Assembly: GCA_041581135.1 (NCBI GenBank)
Contig: JBFGCM010000001.1
Location: 39,518-103,517 of the forward strand
Source: JBFGCM01 sp041581135
GTDB lineage: Bacteria; Actinomycetota; Acidimicrobiia; Spongiisociales; UBA5794
Length of the DNA stretch: 64,000 nucleotides
Reading direction: 5' to 3'
Both the position numbers and the translations under genes were made by a program. Shown here in pieces: positions 15,913 to 23,937 of the stretch. The notes under the pieces are model-generated. The model saw nothing but the letters and a program-made list of their open reading frames with translations, was not told the DNA's origin and did no database searches. Within the stretch, counting starts at the first letter, position 1. Every line of letters begins with the position of its first letter.

Positions 15913-16759
15913 GGAACAGCTCATCGAGGCCGTCACGCGAGAGGTGCTGTCCGTGCTCGCCGGCGGGACCGACCCCTGTGCCCACTGCGAGGGCAGTTGT
16001 GCCGCCCACAGCTCGGACCGGGTGCGCACGGTGGTTGCCAACGGCGCCGACCGGGTCTCGTTCAACGGCAACGCCGCCGACGTTCCGCTCGACCTGGCCA
16101 GGTACATCGACCACACGTTGCTCAAGCCCGACGCCACCGCCTCTCAGATCGACAAGCTGTGCGCCGAAGCAGTCGAATACGGGTTCGCCTCGGTGTGCGT
16201 CAACCCCACCTGGATCCGCCGGGCCGCCTCCAAGGTGCGCGGCAGCGACGTGAAGGTGTGCTCGGTGATCGGGTTCCCGTTGGGGGCCACCACGCCGGAG
16301 ATCAAGGCCATGGAGACCCGCAAGGCGCTCCGTGACGGGGCGCGGGAGATCGACATGGTCATCAACATCGGCGCCCTCAAGTCCGGCGACGCCGACCTCG
16401 TACGTGCGGACATCGCCAAGGTCGCCGAGGCGTCTCATGAGGTGGGTGCCATCACCAAGGTCATCATCGAGGCGGGTCTGCTCACCGACTACGAGAAGGT
16501 GCTGGCCTGCGCCCTCGCCAAGCAGGGCAAGGCCGACTACGTGAAGACCTCGACCGGCTTCGGGGCGGGTGGTGCCACCGTCTACGACGTGGCTTTGATG
16601 CGGGAAACCGTCGGACCCGAGATGGGCGTGAAGGCGTCAGGTGGCGTCCGCACCACCGAGGAGGCAGAGGAGATGATCGCCGCGGGAGCAACCCGCATCG
16701 GCGCTTCCGCGGGAATCAGCATCGTGAGCGGAGAAGGAGCCGGTGATGAGCGACATTGA
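15905..16759 (+). CDS. deoC: Deoxyribose-phosphate aldolase, microcompartment cargo
   Basis: The 284-aa class I aldolase splits 2-deoxyribose 5-phosphate into glyceraldehyde 3-phosphate and acetaldehyde. Catalytic residues are in place: Asp150 (EIDMVINIGALKSG), Schiff-base Lys214 (DYVKTSTGFG) and Lys243 (GVKASGG). The extra N-terminus starts with an encapsulation-type helix (MDREQLIEAVTREVLSVLAG) and then an unusual cysteine cluster, DPCAHCEGSCAAH (Cys25, 28, 32). ATG 15905 overlaps the isomerase stop by 8 bp; ATG 15896 would add three residues. The toxic acetaldehyde product would be passed to the downstream aldehyde dehydrogenase inside the shell. Confidence 0.93.
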   Translation: MDREQLIEAVTREVLSVLAGGTDPCAHCEGSCAAHSSDRVRTVVANGADRVSFNGNAADVPLDLARYIDHTLLKPDATASQIDKLCAEAVEYGFASVCVNPTWIRRAASKVRGSDVKVCSVIGFPLGATTPEIKAMETRKALRDGAREIDMVINIGALKSGDADLVRADIAKVAEASHEVGAITKVIIEAGLLTDYEKVLACALAKQGKADYVKTSTGFGAGGATVYDVALMRETVGPEMGVKASGGVRTTEEAEEMIAAGATRIGASAGISIVSGEGAGDERH

Positions 16760-17375
16760 TCTCAGGAGCTACGCGTTCCTGGACAGCCTGCAGCCCCAGT
16801 ACGCGGCATTCCTCGGCACTGTCGCCCAGGGATTCCTCCCACTGGCCGGGGACGCCTCGTTGTACGTCGAGGTGGCGCCGGGCATCGAGATCAACCGGCT
16901 CACCGATGTCGCGCTGAAGTCCACCAAGGTCAAGCCCGGGATGCAGATCGTCGAGCGCTACTACGGCATGCTGGAGATCCACTCACCTGACCAGCACGAG
17001 ACCCGCGCCGCCGGTGAAGCGATCCTCGAGGCCATCGGGAAGACCGAGCCCGACCGGCTCAAGCCGCGGATCCTCTCCAGCCAGGTGATACGGCGGGTCG
17101 ATGACCACCAGACGCAGCTCATCAACCGGGTCCGCCACGGCAACATGCTCATACCGGGACAGACCTTCTACGTCTTGGAGTGCGAGCCGGCGGCGTACGC
17201 CCCCCTCGCCGCCAACGAGGCAGAGAAGGCGGCCGACATCAACGTGCTCGAGGTGCGCGCCTTCGGCTCGATGGGGCGGGTCTACCTCGGCGGCGAGGAA
17301 CGCGACATCGATGTGGGATGGCGTGCCGCCGTCGCCGCGCTGGAAGGGCTCGAAGGCCGCGAAGCCAGCAAGTGA
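16746..17375 (+). CDS. BMC-T tandem-domain trimeric shell protein (stacking type)
   Basis: The 209-aa protein starts at ATG 16746 (AAGGAG six bases upstream) and overlaps the deoC stop by 14 bp. It contains two fused BMC folds, with segments such as EVAPGIEINRLTDVALKSTK and NEAEKAADINVLEVR. It resembles the BMC-T type found in the Rhodococcus/Mycobacterium microcompartments, whose trimers stack face to face and have a gated central pore. It would form large-pore facets for metabolite or cofactor passage. The resemblance is from memory of the family; no structure is implied. Confidence 0.88.
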   Translation: MSDIDLRSYAFLDSLQPQYAAFLGTVAQGFLPLAGDASLYVEVAPGIEINRLTDVALKSTKVKPGMQIVERYYGMLEIHSPDQHETRAAGEAILEAIGKTEPDRLKPRILSSQVIRRVDDHQTQLINRVRHGNMLIPGQTFYVLECEPAAYAPLAANEAEKAADINVLEVRAFGSMGRVYLGGEERDIDVGWRAAVAALEGLEGREASK

Positions 17376-17418
17376 ACGACGAGAATCCACCAGAACGAGA
17401 GACAAAGGAGAAGCGTCA

Positions 17419-17721
17419 ATGGCAGAAGCCCTTGGGATGATCGAGACCCGCGGCTTCGCTGCGATGGTCGAGGCGTCCGATGCCATGGTCAAGGCAGCGA
17501 AGGTGGAGCTGGTCTCCTACGAGAAGACCGGCGGTGGGTATGTCACCTCGGTCGTCCGTGGCGATGTGGCAGCCGTCAAGGCGGCGGTCGACGCCGGCAT
17601 TCGCAGCGCAGAGAAGGTGGGCGAGGTCATCTCCAGCCACGTCATCGCTCGGCCGCATCTCAACATCGACCTGGTGCTGCCACTGGGGCGGGCCGACGAG
17701 GCCCAAGCCGAGCTCGGCTAG
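17419..17721 (+). CDS. BMC-H hexameric shell protein
   Basis: This 100-aa canonical BMC-H protein begins AEALGMIETRGFAAMVEASD and carries the pore loop KTGGGYVTS. It forms the hexamers that tile the shell facets. Start ATG 17419 follows AAAGGAG by eight bases, one of the strongest ribosome sites in the operon, consistent with its being the most abundant shell component. It is the only BMC-H in the locus. Confidence 0.96.
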   Translation: MAEALGMIETRGFAAMVEASDAMVKAAKVELVSYEKTGGGYVTSVVRGDVAAVKAAVDAGIRSAEKVGEVISSHVIARPHLNIDLVLPLGRADEAQAELG

Positions 17722-17735
17722 ACGGACACCACGCC

Positions 17736-18023
17736 GTGCATCTGGGACGTGTCGCCGGCACGCTGGTTGCGAGCCGCAAAGACCCTCACATGGAGGGGAT
17801 GACCTTTCTCGTCCTTCGCCAGTTGGACGTGGCCGCCGAGGAGACCGGCGGCTACGTGGTCGCGGTCGATGCCGTGGGAGCCGGTGTCGGAGAGGTGGTG
17901 ATGTACGCCTCCGGTAGCTCGGCGCGCCAGACGGTGCTCACCAAGGACCGCCCGTGCGACGCGGTGATCATGGCCATCGTGGACACGTGGGAGGTCGACG
18001 GGGACGAGGTCTACCGCAAGTGA
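17736..18023 (+). CDS. BMC-P (EutN/CcmL-type) pentameric vertex protein 1
   Basis: The 95-aa product (GTG start) shows the EutN/CcmL pattern: LGRVAGTLVASRKDPHMEG near the start and GEVVMYASGSSARQT in the middle. Pentamers cap shell vertices. It lies 14 bp after the BMC-H gene, and its stop overlaps the aldehyde dehydrogenase start by 4 bp. Confidence 0.93.
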   Translation: MHLGRVAGTLVASRKDPHMEGMTFLVLRQLDVAAEETGGYVVAVDAVGAGVGEVVMYASGSSARQTVLTKDRPCDAVIMAIVDTWEVDGDEVYRK

Positions 18024-19480
18024 AGATCGACGACCAGGAGATCCAAGCGATCATCGAGCGGGTCCGCAGCCGGCTCGGTGATGCCGAGGGGTCCTTGCGG
18101 CCCGCAGCCACCATGCGCGCCCAGTCACAGGTGGCGGCGTCGGCGGTGGAGTACGGCGACGGCATCCATCGGACGGTGGATGCTGCGGTGGCCGCCGCCG
18201 CCAGGGCGTTCGTCCACTACCGCGAAATGGGGTTGGAGAAGCGGCGCGAGATCATCGAATCCATCCGGCGCTCCATGTCCGACCACGGGGAGCAGCTGGC
18301 CTACATGGCTCACGCCGAGACCGGTCTGGGACGGCCGGAGGACAAGGCCGTGAAGAACCGGTTGGTGACCACCAAGACCCCCGGACCCGAGGACCTGGAG
18401 CCTCAGGCCGTGACTGGAGATTCCGGGATGATGGTCACCGAGTTCGCCCCCTATGGCGTGATCGCGGCCATCACGCCCACCACGAACCCCACGTCGACGA
18501 TCATCAACAACACCATCGCCATCCTCTCGGCCGGCAACGCAGTCGTCTTCAACGTGCACCCCAATGCCAAGAGCGTGTCCGCCGAGAACGTGCGCCTGCT
18601 GAACCGAGCGATCGTCGCCGCCGGCGGGCCTGAGGATCTCGTAACGGCGATTCCCGACCCCACCATCGACAGCGCCAAGGCGGTGATGCACCATCCCGAT
18701 GTGCGCCTGTTGCTCGTGACGGGTGGCCCCGGGGTGGTTCGCGAGGCGCTGAACACCGACAAGAAGGTGATCGCCGCCGGGCCGGGCAATCCGCCGGCCG
18801 TGGTGGACCAGACCGCCGATGTGGAGCAAGCGGGTCGCGACATCGTGCGGGGCGCCTCGTTCGACAACAACGTCATCTGCACCGACGAGAAGACCACGAT
18901 CGCCGTCGATACGGTTGCCGACCGTCTCGTCCAGTCGATGGCGGCCAACGGCGGGTACCGCTTGAAGGAACACGAGATCAAGAAGCTGGAGCGCGTCATC
19001 TTCCGTGAGCTGGGCCCACCCAACAAGCCGGGGATGATCAACCCGGCCTGGATCGGCAAGAACGCCGGGGCGATCCTCGCCGAGATCGGCATCCAGGTGG
19101 ACCGCGACGTGCGCCTCCTCATCGCCGAGGTGCCGGTGGAGCACAACCTGGTGTGGACCGAACAGATGATGCCGGTGATGCCGGTGGCCCGAGTCCAGAA
19201 CGTGGACGACGCCATCTCGCTGGCGGTCCGCTCCGAACACGGATTCCGTCACACGGCCTCCATCCACTCGACGAACGTCGACACCATCACCCGCATGGCG
19301 CGAGCCATGAACTGCTCGATCTTCGTGGCCAATGCTCCCAACTACGCCGGGCTCGGCGAGGGTGGTGAGGGCTTCACGTCGTTCTCCATCGCCAGCCCGA
19401 CCGGTGAGGGACTCACCCGCCCGCGCTCGTTCTCCCGAGTGCGGCGCGTCTCGGTGGTTGGCGCCCTCCGGATCGTGTAG
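18020..19480 (+). CDS. CoA-acylating aldehyde dehydrogenase (PduP/EutE type), microcompartment cargo
   Basis: The 486-aa enzyme converts an aldehyde, here probably acetaldehyde, plus CoA and NAD+ into acyl-CoA. GTG 18020 gives an N-terminal encapsulation helix (KIDDQEIQAIIERVRSRLG), a linker, then the dehydrogenase domain. Catalytic Cys287 lies in SFDNNVICTDEKT; ITPTTNPTST and TGGPGVVREAL are the nucleotide-site segments of the PduP/EutE group. The 4-bp overlap with the BMC-P gene and 1-bp overlap with the next BMC-T couple its synthesis to the shell. NADH made here needs a recycling enzyme, which this locus does not provide. Confidence 0.95.
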   Translation: MKIDDQEIQAIIERVRSRLGDAEGSLRPAATMRAQSQVAASAVEYGDGIHRTVDAAVAAAARAFVHYREMGLEKRREIIESIRRSMSDHGEQLAYMAHAETGLGRPEDKAVKNRLVTTKTPGPEDLEPQAVTGDSGMMVTEFAPYGVIAAITPTTNPTSTIINNTIAILSAGNAVVFNVHPNAKSVSAENVRLLNRAIVAAGGPEDLVTAIPDPTIDSAKAVMHHPDVRLLLVTGGPGVVREALNTDKKVIAAGPGNPPAVVDQTADVEQAGRDIVRGASFDNNVICTDEKTTIAVDTVADRLVQSMAANGGYRLKEHEIKKLERVIFRELGPPNKPGMINPAWIGKNAGAILAEIGIQVDRDVRLLIAEVPVEHNLVWTEQMMPVMPVARVQNVDDAISLAVRSEHGFRHTASIHSTNVDTITRMARAMNCSIFVANAPNYAGLGEGGEGFTSFSIASPTGEGLTRPRSFSRVRRVSVVGALRIV

Positions 19481-20076
19481 TGCCGCACCCGGCCGTCGCC
19501 CTGCTCGAGTTCTCGTCCGTAGCCCACGGCATCGCGGCGGGGGACGCCATGGTGAAGGCGGCCCCGGTCGGTGCGATCCACGCCGGGTCCGTCCAACCCG
19601 GGAAGTACCTCGTGCTGGTGGCCGGAGACACCGCCAGCGTGGCGACCGCCGTCGAGGCCGGGCAGGCGACGTCGGCGAGTGCCCACCTGGCGACGGTCTT
19701 CCTCCCGGACATTCACCCCGATGTCTCTGCTGCCATCAGGGGGAGCAGGGCCGACCCTGACGGAGAAGCACTCGGCATCGTGGAGACGACCACCGTGAGC
19801 GACGCCATCGCCGCCGCCGACGCAGGGGTGAAGGGCGCTGCGGTCGTGCTTCACGCCATTCGCATGGCGGACGGTCTCGGCGGCAAGGGGTATGCGTTGT
19901 TCGCCGGGCCGGTCGCCGAGGTGGAAGCCGCCATCGAGATCGGATCGGCCCGAGTGGCGCCCGATGTGCTCATCGGCGCGGTGGTCGTGCCGCAGCTCCA
20001 TGCCGAGATGGCCGCCAACGTGTGGACTGAGCCCCGCTTTCGCCGAGTCGTGGCGAGCCCGGACGAAGTCTCCTGA
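19480..20076 (+). CDS. BMC-T tandem-domain shell protein 2
   Basis: The 198-aa protein holds two BMC domains in tandem: ALLEFSSVAHGIAAGDAMVK (1-90) and ALGIVETTTVSDAIAAADAG (about 97-185). This layout is closest to PduT/PduB-like trimeric shell proteins. Its GTG start uses the last base of the preceding stop codon. No cysteine for an Fe-S cluster of the PduT kind is found at the pore, so redox function is unlikely. Confidence 0.9.
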   Translation: MPHPAVALLEFSSVAHGIAAGDAMVKAAPVGAIHAGSVQPGKYLVLVAGDTASVATAVEAGQATSASAHLATVFLPDIHPDVSAAIRGSRADPDGEALGIVETTTVSDAIAAADAGVKGAAVVLHAIRMADGLGGKGYALFAGPVAEVEAAIEIGSARVAPDVLIGAVVVPQLHAEMAANVWTEPRFRRVVASPDEVS

Positions 20077-20366
20077 TGCAGCTGGGACGCGTCACCGGGA
20101 CGGTGGTGGCCACCGTGAAGACCCCCGGACTCGAAGGAGTCCGCTTCCTGGTGGTGCAACCCCTGGACCGCCGACGTCAGCCCTCCGGGGAAGCGGTGGT
20201 GGCGGCCGACGCGGTGCACATGGCCGGCCGAGGTGAGCTCGTGTACTTCGTGTCCTCCCGCGAGGCGGCCCAGGCGATGCCCGACACCTTCGTCCCGGTG
20301 GATCATGCCATCGTCGGCATCGTCGACGCCATCGAGTCCTCCGGTCACGGAGCAGAGCCGCTGTGA
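20076..20366 (+). CDS. BMC-P (EutN/CcmL-type) pentameric vertex protein 2
   Basis: This 96-aa EutN/CcmL protein (LGRVTGTVVATVKTPGLEG, DHAIVGIVDAIE) starts at ATG 20076, using the last base of the previous stop. It is longer and more divergent in the loop GEAVVAADAVHMAGRGE than the other two copies. Together they make three vertex-protein paralogues. Confidence 0.92.
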   Translation: MQLGRVTGTVVATVKTPGLEGVRFLVVQPLDRRRQPSGEAVVAADAVHMAGRGELVYFVSSREAAQAMPDTFVPVDHAIVGIVDAIESSGHGAEPL

Positions 20367-20391
20367 GCCCGGTGCTATGGGGTGGCGGCCG

Positions 20392-20661
20392 ATGAAGGTG
20401 GCCCGGGTCGCCGGCACCGTGGTCTCCACCATCAAGGCGCCCGTGTTCGAAGCGCGCACACTCTTGTTGTGCGACCTGCTCGATGCTGACGGGGTTGCCG
20501 CCGGGTACGTCATCGCCCTCGACCTGGTGGGCGCCGGAGCGGGCGAGACCGTGCTCGTGCTGGACGAGGGCAGCTCGGCCCGCCAGCTGCTCGGCATGGA
20601 GGTGGCGCCCGTGCGCGCCGTCATCGTGGCCATTGTCGATCACGTCGAAGGCATGGGGTGA
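20392..20661 (+). CDS. BMC-P (EutN/CcmL-type) pentameric vertex protein 3
   Basis: The 89-aa product begins MKVARVAGTVVSTIKAPVFE and contains GETVLVLDEGSSARQL and RAVIVAIVDHVE, the EutN/CcmL pattern. ATG 20392 gives the canonical N-terminus; ATG 20377 would add five residues. The stop overlaps the following lipoprotein GTG by 4 bp. Confidence 0.92.
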   Translation: MKVARVAGTVVSTIKAPVFEARTLLLCDLLDADGVAAGYVIALDLVGAGAGETVLVLDEGSSARQLLGMEVAPVRAVIVAIVDHVEGMG

Positions 20662-21062
20662 GCGGGCGGTCTCTACTCGCCGGGCTGCTCTTGGTGCTGG
20701 CGGCGTGTGACGGCGAGTCGATCGATGCTGCCAAGGTGGACACCTGTGACGATCTGCCTGCGGTGGGCATCGAGCTCGTGGAGCGCTACCTCGAAGCGCT
20801 CGAGGGCCAGCCCATCACGGTGCTCACCGGTCGGGAGCCTGCGCCTCCAGAGATCGAGGAGTTGGACGCGGCCGGCGCCACGCTGGACGCCCGGGCCGCC
20901 GCCCTGGGCTGTGACCCGGTGGCATTGAACGCTGCGGTGGTCGTCGGGATCTCGGATCTGGATACGGAAGATCCGGCGGGTCGGCTGCTGCTCGAGCAAG
21001 TACGAGCCGGCGTCGATGCGCCGCTGCCGCCAACGCCCACGGAGCCGCCCGGCGACGGATGA
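20658..21062 (+). CDS. Small lipoprotein coupled to the end of the BMC operon
   Basis: The 134-aa product has a lipoprotein signal (LLAGLLLVLAAC, lipid Cys17) and then a soluble acidic, mostly helical domain with one further Cys pair (DTCDD, LGCDP). I do not recognise the family. GTG 20658 overlaps the BMC-P stop (GTGA), so it should be made from the same message, although a surface protein has no obvious place in a cytosolic organelle system. It may be a chance neighbour under read-through. Confidence 0.75.
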   Translation: MSGRSLLAGLLLVLAACDGESIDAAKVDTCDDLPAVGIELVERYLEALEGQPITVLTGREPAPPEIEELDAAGATLDARAAALGCDPVALNAAVVVGISDLDTEDPAGRLLLEQVRAGVDAPLPPTPTEPPGDG

Positions 21063-21068
21063 CGCCCG

Positions 21069-21782
21069 TCAGCGCGGGGTGTTGGTGAGACGTGACGCCG
21101 CAGGCTCGTCCAGGAACCAGTGAGCGCGCGCCGCGCCGTCGATCACGCGCCCTGCCGGGAGATCCGCTTCCTGATCGAGGATGCGGTGTACCGCGTCTGC
21201 TTTCGCTTCACCTGAGACGATGAAGACGAGGTCTCGGGCGGCCCACAGCATCGGCAGCGTTGCCGTGAGCCGCCAGGCCATCTTGGACTCCACCCATGTC
21301 GCCACGTACGAGCGCTCCATCTCGGCCAACGCGTCCGTGCCCGGGAACAGCGAAGCCGTGTGGCCATCGTCGCCGAGTCCGAGGATGACGACGTCCGCCT
21401 GGGGTCGACCGTCCACCATCGGCATGAACGTCTCCAACCGCAGCTCGTAGGCGGCCGCAGCGTCGTGGGGATCTCCCACGTGCCAGTCGGGTGCGTGGAG
21501 TCGCGACGGGATGTGGTCGACGAGCTCGCTCCTCGCCATGCCTGCGTTGGAGTCTTCGTGATGGCTCGGCACCCATCGTTCGTCGCCGAGCCAGATGTCC
21601 ACCTGGTCCCACGGCGCGTGTTCGCCACGTAGGGCGCGGTACGTGGCCCGCGGCGTCGCTCCTCCTGCCAGGCCCAGCGAGGCGGGGCGATTCAGATCGC
21701 GCAGCGTCCGCGACACGAACCCGGCCGCCTCGGTCGCCAGGAGCTGCGCAGTCGGGTAGATGGTGACGTCGATGATCGGCAC
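21069..21782 (-). CDS. pgl: 6-phosphogluconolactonase
   Basis: The 237-aa enzyme hydrolyses 6-phosphogluconolactone in the oxidative pentose phosphate pathway. Family segments are clear: LGLAGGATPRATYRAL, the WLGDERWVP block, and ILGLGDDGHTASLFPGT with the catalytic-region His. Length and full-domain coverage are normal. It converges with the lipoprotein gene after 6 bp and stands alone, without zwf or gnd beside it. Confidence 0.94.
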   Translation of the reverse strand: MPIIDVTIYPTAQLLATEAAGFVSRTLRDLNRPASLGLAGGATPRATYRALRGEHAPWDQVDIWLGDERWVPSHHEDSNAGMARSELVDHIPSRLHAPDWHVGDPHDAAAAYELRLETFMPMVDGRPQADVVILGLGDDGHTASLFPGTDALAEMERSYVATWVESKMAWRLTATLPMLWAARDLVFIVSGEAKADAVHRILDQEADLPAGRVIDGAARAHWFLDEPAASRLTNTPR

Positions 21783-21972
21783 AGGCTATCGGCTTGCGTC
21801 ACGCTCCACCGTATCGGGCCCCTGGGTCCTTCTCGATGACCACCAGGAGTGTCGCTGAATGTCTAGTCAGCTGCACAGAGTGGTTACTTGTGATACCGTT
21901 GGCGCGTCGCCTGTGGGGGCGATCGCGTCGGTGGCGACCGGCGGTAGACGAATCGATACAGGGGATGTGGCG

Positions 21973-22680
21973 ATGCAGCAGCTCACGCGCCGAGAGGCGC
22001 TCAAGCGCGGTGCGGTGGTCGCAGGCGGAGTCGCTTGGATGACCCCCGTGGTGCAGGCGGTAGGGATGACCTCGGCATTCGCTCAGGCCGTCTCTCCAGG
22101 ATGCATTCAGTACGTGATCAACTTCCAGGTCGACGCCAACGCGATATCACTGCCGGCAGGCACCATCGTCGACGAGCAGTGGGCGGCGTTCGGCATTCAC
22201 TTCGAGTCGGGTTCGGCAACGCACCCGCTGATGATCTTCGACTCGTCGCTTCCGACCGGTGGCGATGTCGACCTCGGCACGCCCCATGAGGACTTCGGTG
22301 GCCCGGGAGTCGGGGCTGGTGGAGCCTCCGGGCAGCCCGGCGAGAACTCGGTGGGGCTGGGCAACGTGTTGATCATCTCCGAGGATGGCGACACCCTCGA
22401 CCCTGATGACAATGCCGGCGGCGGTTCGATCATCGTGACGTTCGATGCCCCCACAGATGTCGAGTCCGTGCAGCTCCTGGACATCGATGGCGACGAAGTA
22501 GCCGGCACCATCACCACGTACGACGACAGCAACAGCGTGATCGATGCCATGGCAATTGCTGCGCTCGGGGACAACAGCGTGCAGACGATCGACGTGGGTT
22601 CCACCGGCGTGAGCACACTCGAGATATTCCTCATCTCGAGTGGCGCAGTGCCTGCCATCACGGTCTGCCTCCCGCAGTAG
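21973..22680 (+). CDS. Tat-exported protein with a PEP-CTERM-like extracellular domain
   Basis: ATG 21973 gives a twin-arginine signal, LTRREALKRGAVVAGGVAWM, cleaved near AFAQA. An upstream start at 21859 would bury the signal and is rejected. The 235-aa product has the beta-rich domain often seen in exported proteins, with MIFDSSLPTGGDVDLGTP, DFGGPGVGAGG and DPDDNAGGGSIIVTFD. No sorting signal or second domain follows. Tat export suggests folding, possibly with a bound metal, before secretion. Function is unknown. Confidence 0.8.
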   Translation: MQQLTRREALKRGAVVAGGVAWMTPVVQAVGMTSAFAQAVSPGCIQYVINFQVDANAISLPAGTIVDEQWAAFGIHFESGSATHPLMIFDSSLPTGGDVDLGTPHEDFGGPGVGAGGASGQPGENSVGLGNVLIISEDGDTLDPDDNAGGGSIIVTFDAPTDVESVQLLDIDGDEVAGTITTYDDSNSVIDAMAIAALGDNSVQTIDVGSTGVSTLEIFLISSGAVPAITVCLPQ

Positions 22681-22689
22681 TTGCAGCGC

Positions 22690-22695
22690 TAGCGT
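22690..22695 (+). promoter_or_regulatory. TANNNT -10 box for a leaderless transcript
   Basis: TAGCGT ends six bases before ATG 22702, in the 21-bp gap after the preceding gene; no Shine-Dalgarno is present. Confidence 0.5.
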
Positions 22696-22701
22696 GCGCC
22701 C

Positions 22702-23391
22702 ATGGCGCGCGCCGTGGTCATTCCATGGTCCTCCGGACGGGCTGGCGGAACCGTTGCCGGGACTCTGGCCCGGCCGCGGGGGCAGGGGTCGGGCTTCGGT
22801 GTGCTGCTCGCCCACGGAGCCGGCGCCGGGCAGGATCACCCGTTCATGTCGCGGTTCCGGGACGGGCTGGCGGCTTCCGGTCATCTGGCGATGACCTTCG
22901 ACTACGCCTACATCGCCGAGGGTCGCAAGGCCCCGGATCGGCCTCCCAAGCTGCTGGCCGTGCATCAGGCGGCGACCACCAAGTTGGCGGGCTATGCGGA
23001 CCGTATCGTGCTCGCCGGCAAGTCCATGGGTGGCCGCATGGCGTCGCATCTGGCGGCAGGGGTGGCCCCGGATGGCACCGAATTCGACGCCGCGCCCTGC
23101 GCCGGCCTCGTGTACCTCGGGTATCCGTTGATCCCCGTGGGCAAGACCGAACCCCGGGACGTCTCCCATCTGGCGAAGGTGGGCGCTCCGATGCTGTTCG
23201 TCGCCGGGACGCGGGATCGACTGGCTCCACTGGAGAGCGTCCAGCGCGTTGTCACCTCGTTGCCCGACGCCGATCTGCAGGTGGTCGAAGGGGGTGATCA
23301 CTCGTTCCGGGTGCCGAAAGGGCGAGACGATGCGGAGGTCCTCGGAGAAGTGATCCAAGCGGTGGCCGGGTGGATCGGCACCCTCAGGTGA
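22702..23391 (+). CDS. Alpha/beta hydrolase (Tex30/KANL3-like dienelactone-hydrolase fold)
   Basis: The 229-aa protein has an oxyanion-hole segment VLLAHGAGAGQDHPFM, nucleophile elbow GKSMGGRMASHL (Ser), an acid in the AGTRDRLAPLE segment, and terminal His in EGGDHSFRVP. This is the KANL3/Tex30-like small hydrolase pattern. The substrate is unknown; it is cytoplasmic, with no signal peptide. It converges with a lipoprotein gene with no gap. Confidence 0.85.
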   Translation: MARAVVIPWSSGRAGGTVAGTLARPRGQGSGFGVLLAHGAGAGQDHPFMSRFRDGLAASGHLAMTFDYAYIAEGRKAPDRPPKLLAVHQAATTKLAGYADRIVLAGKSMGGRMASHLAAGVAPDGTEFDAAPCAGLVYLGYPLIPVGKTEPRDVSHLAKVGAPMLFVAGTRDRLAPLESVQRVVTSLPDADLQVVEGGDHSFRVPKGRDDAEVLGEVIQAVAGWIGTLR

Positions 23392-23874
23392 TCAGCCGCT
23401 CCAGTCCGCCGCCGTCTTCGGATCGCTGCCGGAAGACGTGAGATTGGCCGCACCCCCGGCGACGCTGTCTCCCTCCTGCCAGACGCCCGCCGCCACGGCG
23501 GTCGCCGTGCGTCCATGCGGGTCGCCGCCCCACTGCACGTAGCGCAGCATGGCATCGGGATCGTCGAAGCTGCGGCTGGTGTACAGGGCCATCTCACCGT
23601 CGCCGGCGTCCACGGAGAAGGCAACGTCGACGCTGGCGCCGGGTGCCACTTCTCCGGCAGGCACCTCGATGTACGTGGGGCGGTTGCAGAGGAAGTGGCC
23701 GGTGAGGTCGTAGGGAGTGGCTCCGTCGTTGCGCAACGTCACGGTTCCGCTCGCGAAGTCGATGGCGGCGATGACCATGTCGCTGCCTTCACCGGCGTCT
23801 TGGCCCGGGGAGTCGTCGCCTCCACACGCGGCCGCCGCCAGCGCAACGATCAGGATGAGCAGACGTAGCCGCAT
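23392..23874 (-). CDS. Lipoprotein with a lamin-tail-like beta domain
   Basis: ATG 23872-23874 is set by AGGAGGT seven bases upstream; the longer frame to 23937 is not needed. The 160-aa protein has a lipobox (LAAAACGG), a short acidic linker, and a beta domain reading DFASGTVTLRNDGATPYDLTG, close to LTD (lamin-tail) domains that bind extracellular partners. It contains one Cys pair candidate (FLCNRP). Function is unknown. It lies downstream of mutT1 on the same strand with a 63-bp gap. Confidence 0.78.
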   Translation of the reverse strand: MRLRLLILIVALAAAACGGDDSPGQDAGEGSDMVIAAIDFASGTVTLRNDGATPYDLTGHFLCNRPTYIEVPAGEVAPGASVDVAFSVDAGDGEMALYTSRSFDDPDAMLRYVQWGGDPHGRTATAVAAGVWQEGDSVAGGAANLTSSGSDPKTAADWSG

Positions 23875-23937
23875 GGATGGACCTCCTGGGTTCGGGCGGT
23901 TGTGGAACTGTACGCAGCGTCTTGGCCGCCGGTTCAC

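Larger units (their letters stand above)
15298..20661 (+). other. Bacterial microcompartment operon, sugar-phosphate-utilising (SPU) type
   Basis: Nine consecutive same-strand genes encode three enzymes and six shell proteins. They are RpiB-like isomerase, DeoC aldolase, BMC-T, BMC-H, BMC-P, acylating aldehyde dehydrogenase, BMC-T, BMC-P and BMC-P. Most junctions overlap or are within 60 bp. Loci with RpiB-like and DeoC enzymes are called SPU in published BMC surveys. The inferred route is sugar phosphate isomerisation, aldol cleavage to glyceraldehyde 3-phosphate plus acetaldehyde, then acetaldehyde plus CoA and NAD+ to acetyl-CoA inside the shell. No PduL-type phosphotransacylase, alcohol dehydrogenase or kinase is encoded here; they would have to lie elsewhere or be absent. 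Confidence 0.88.
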
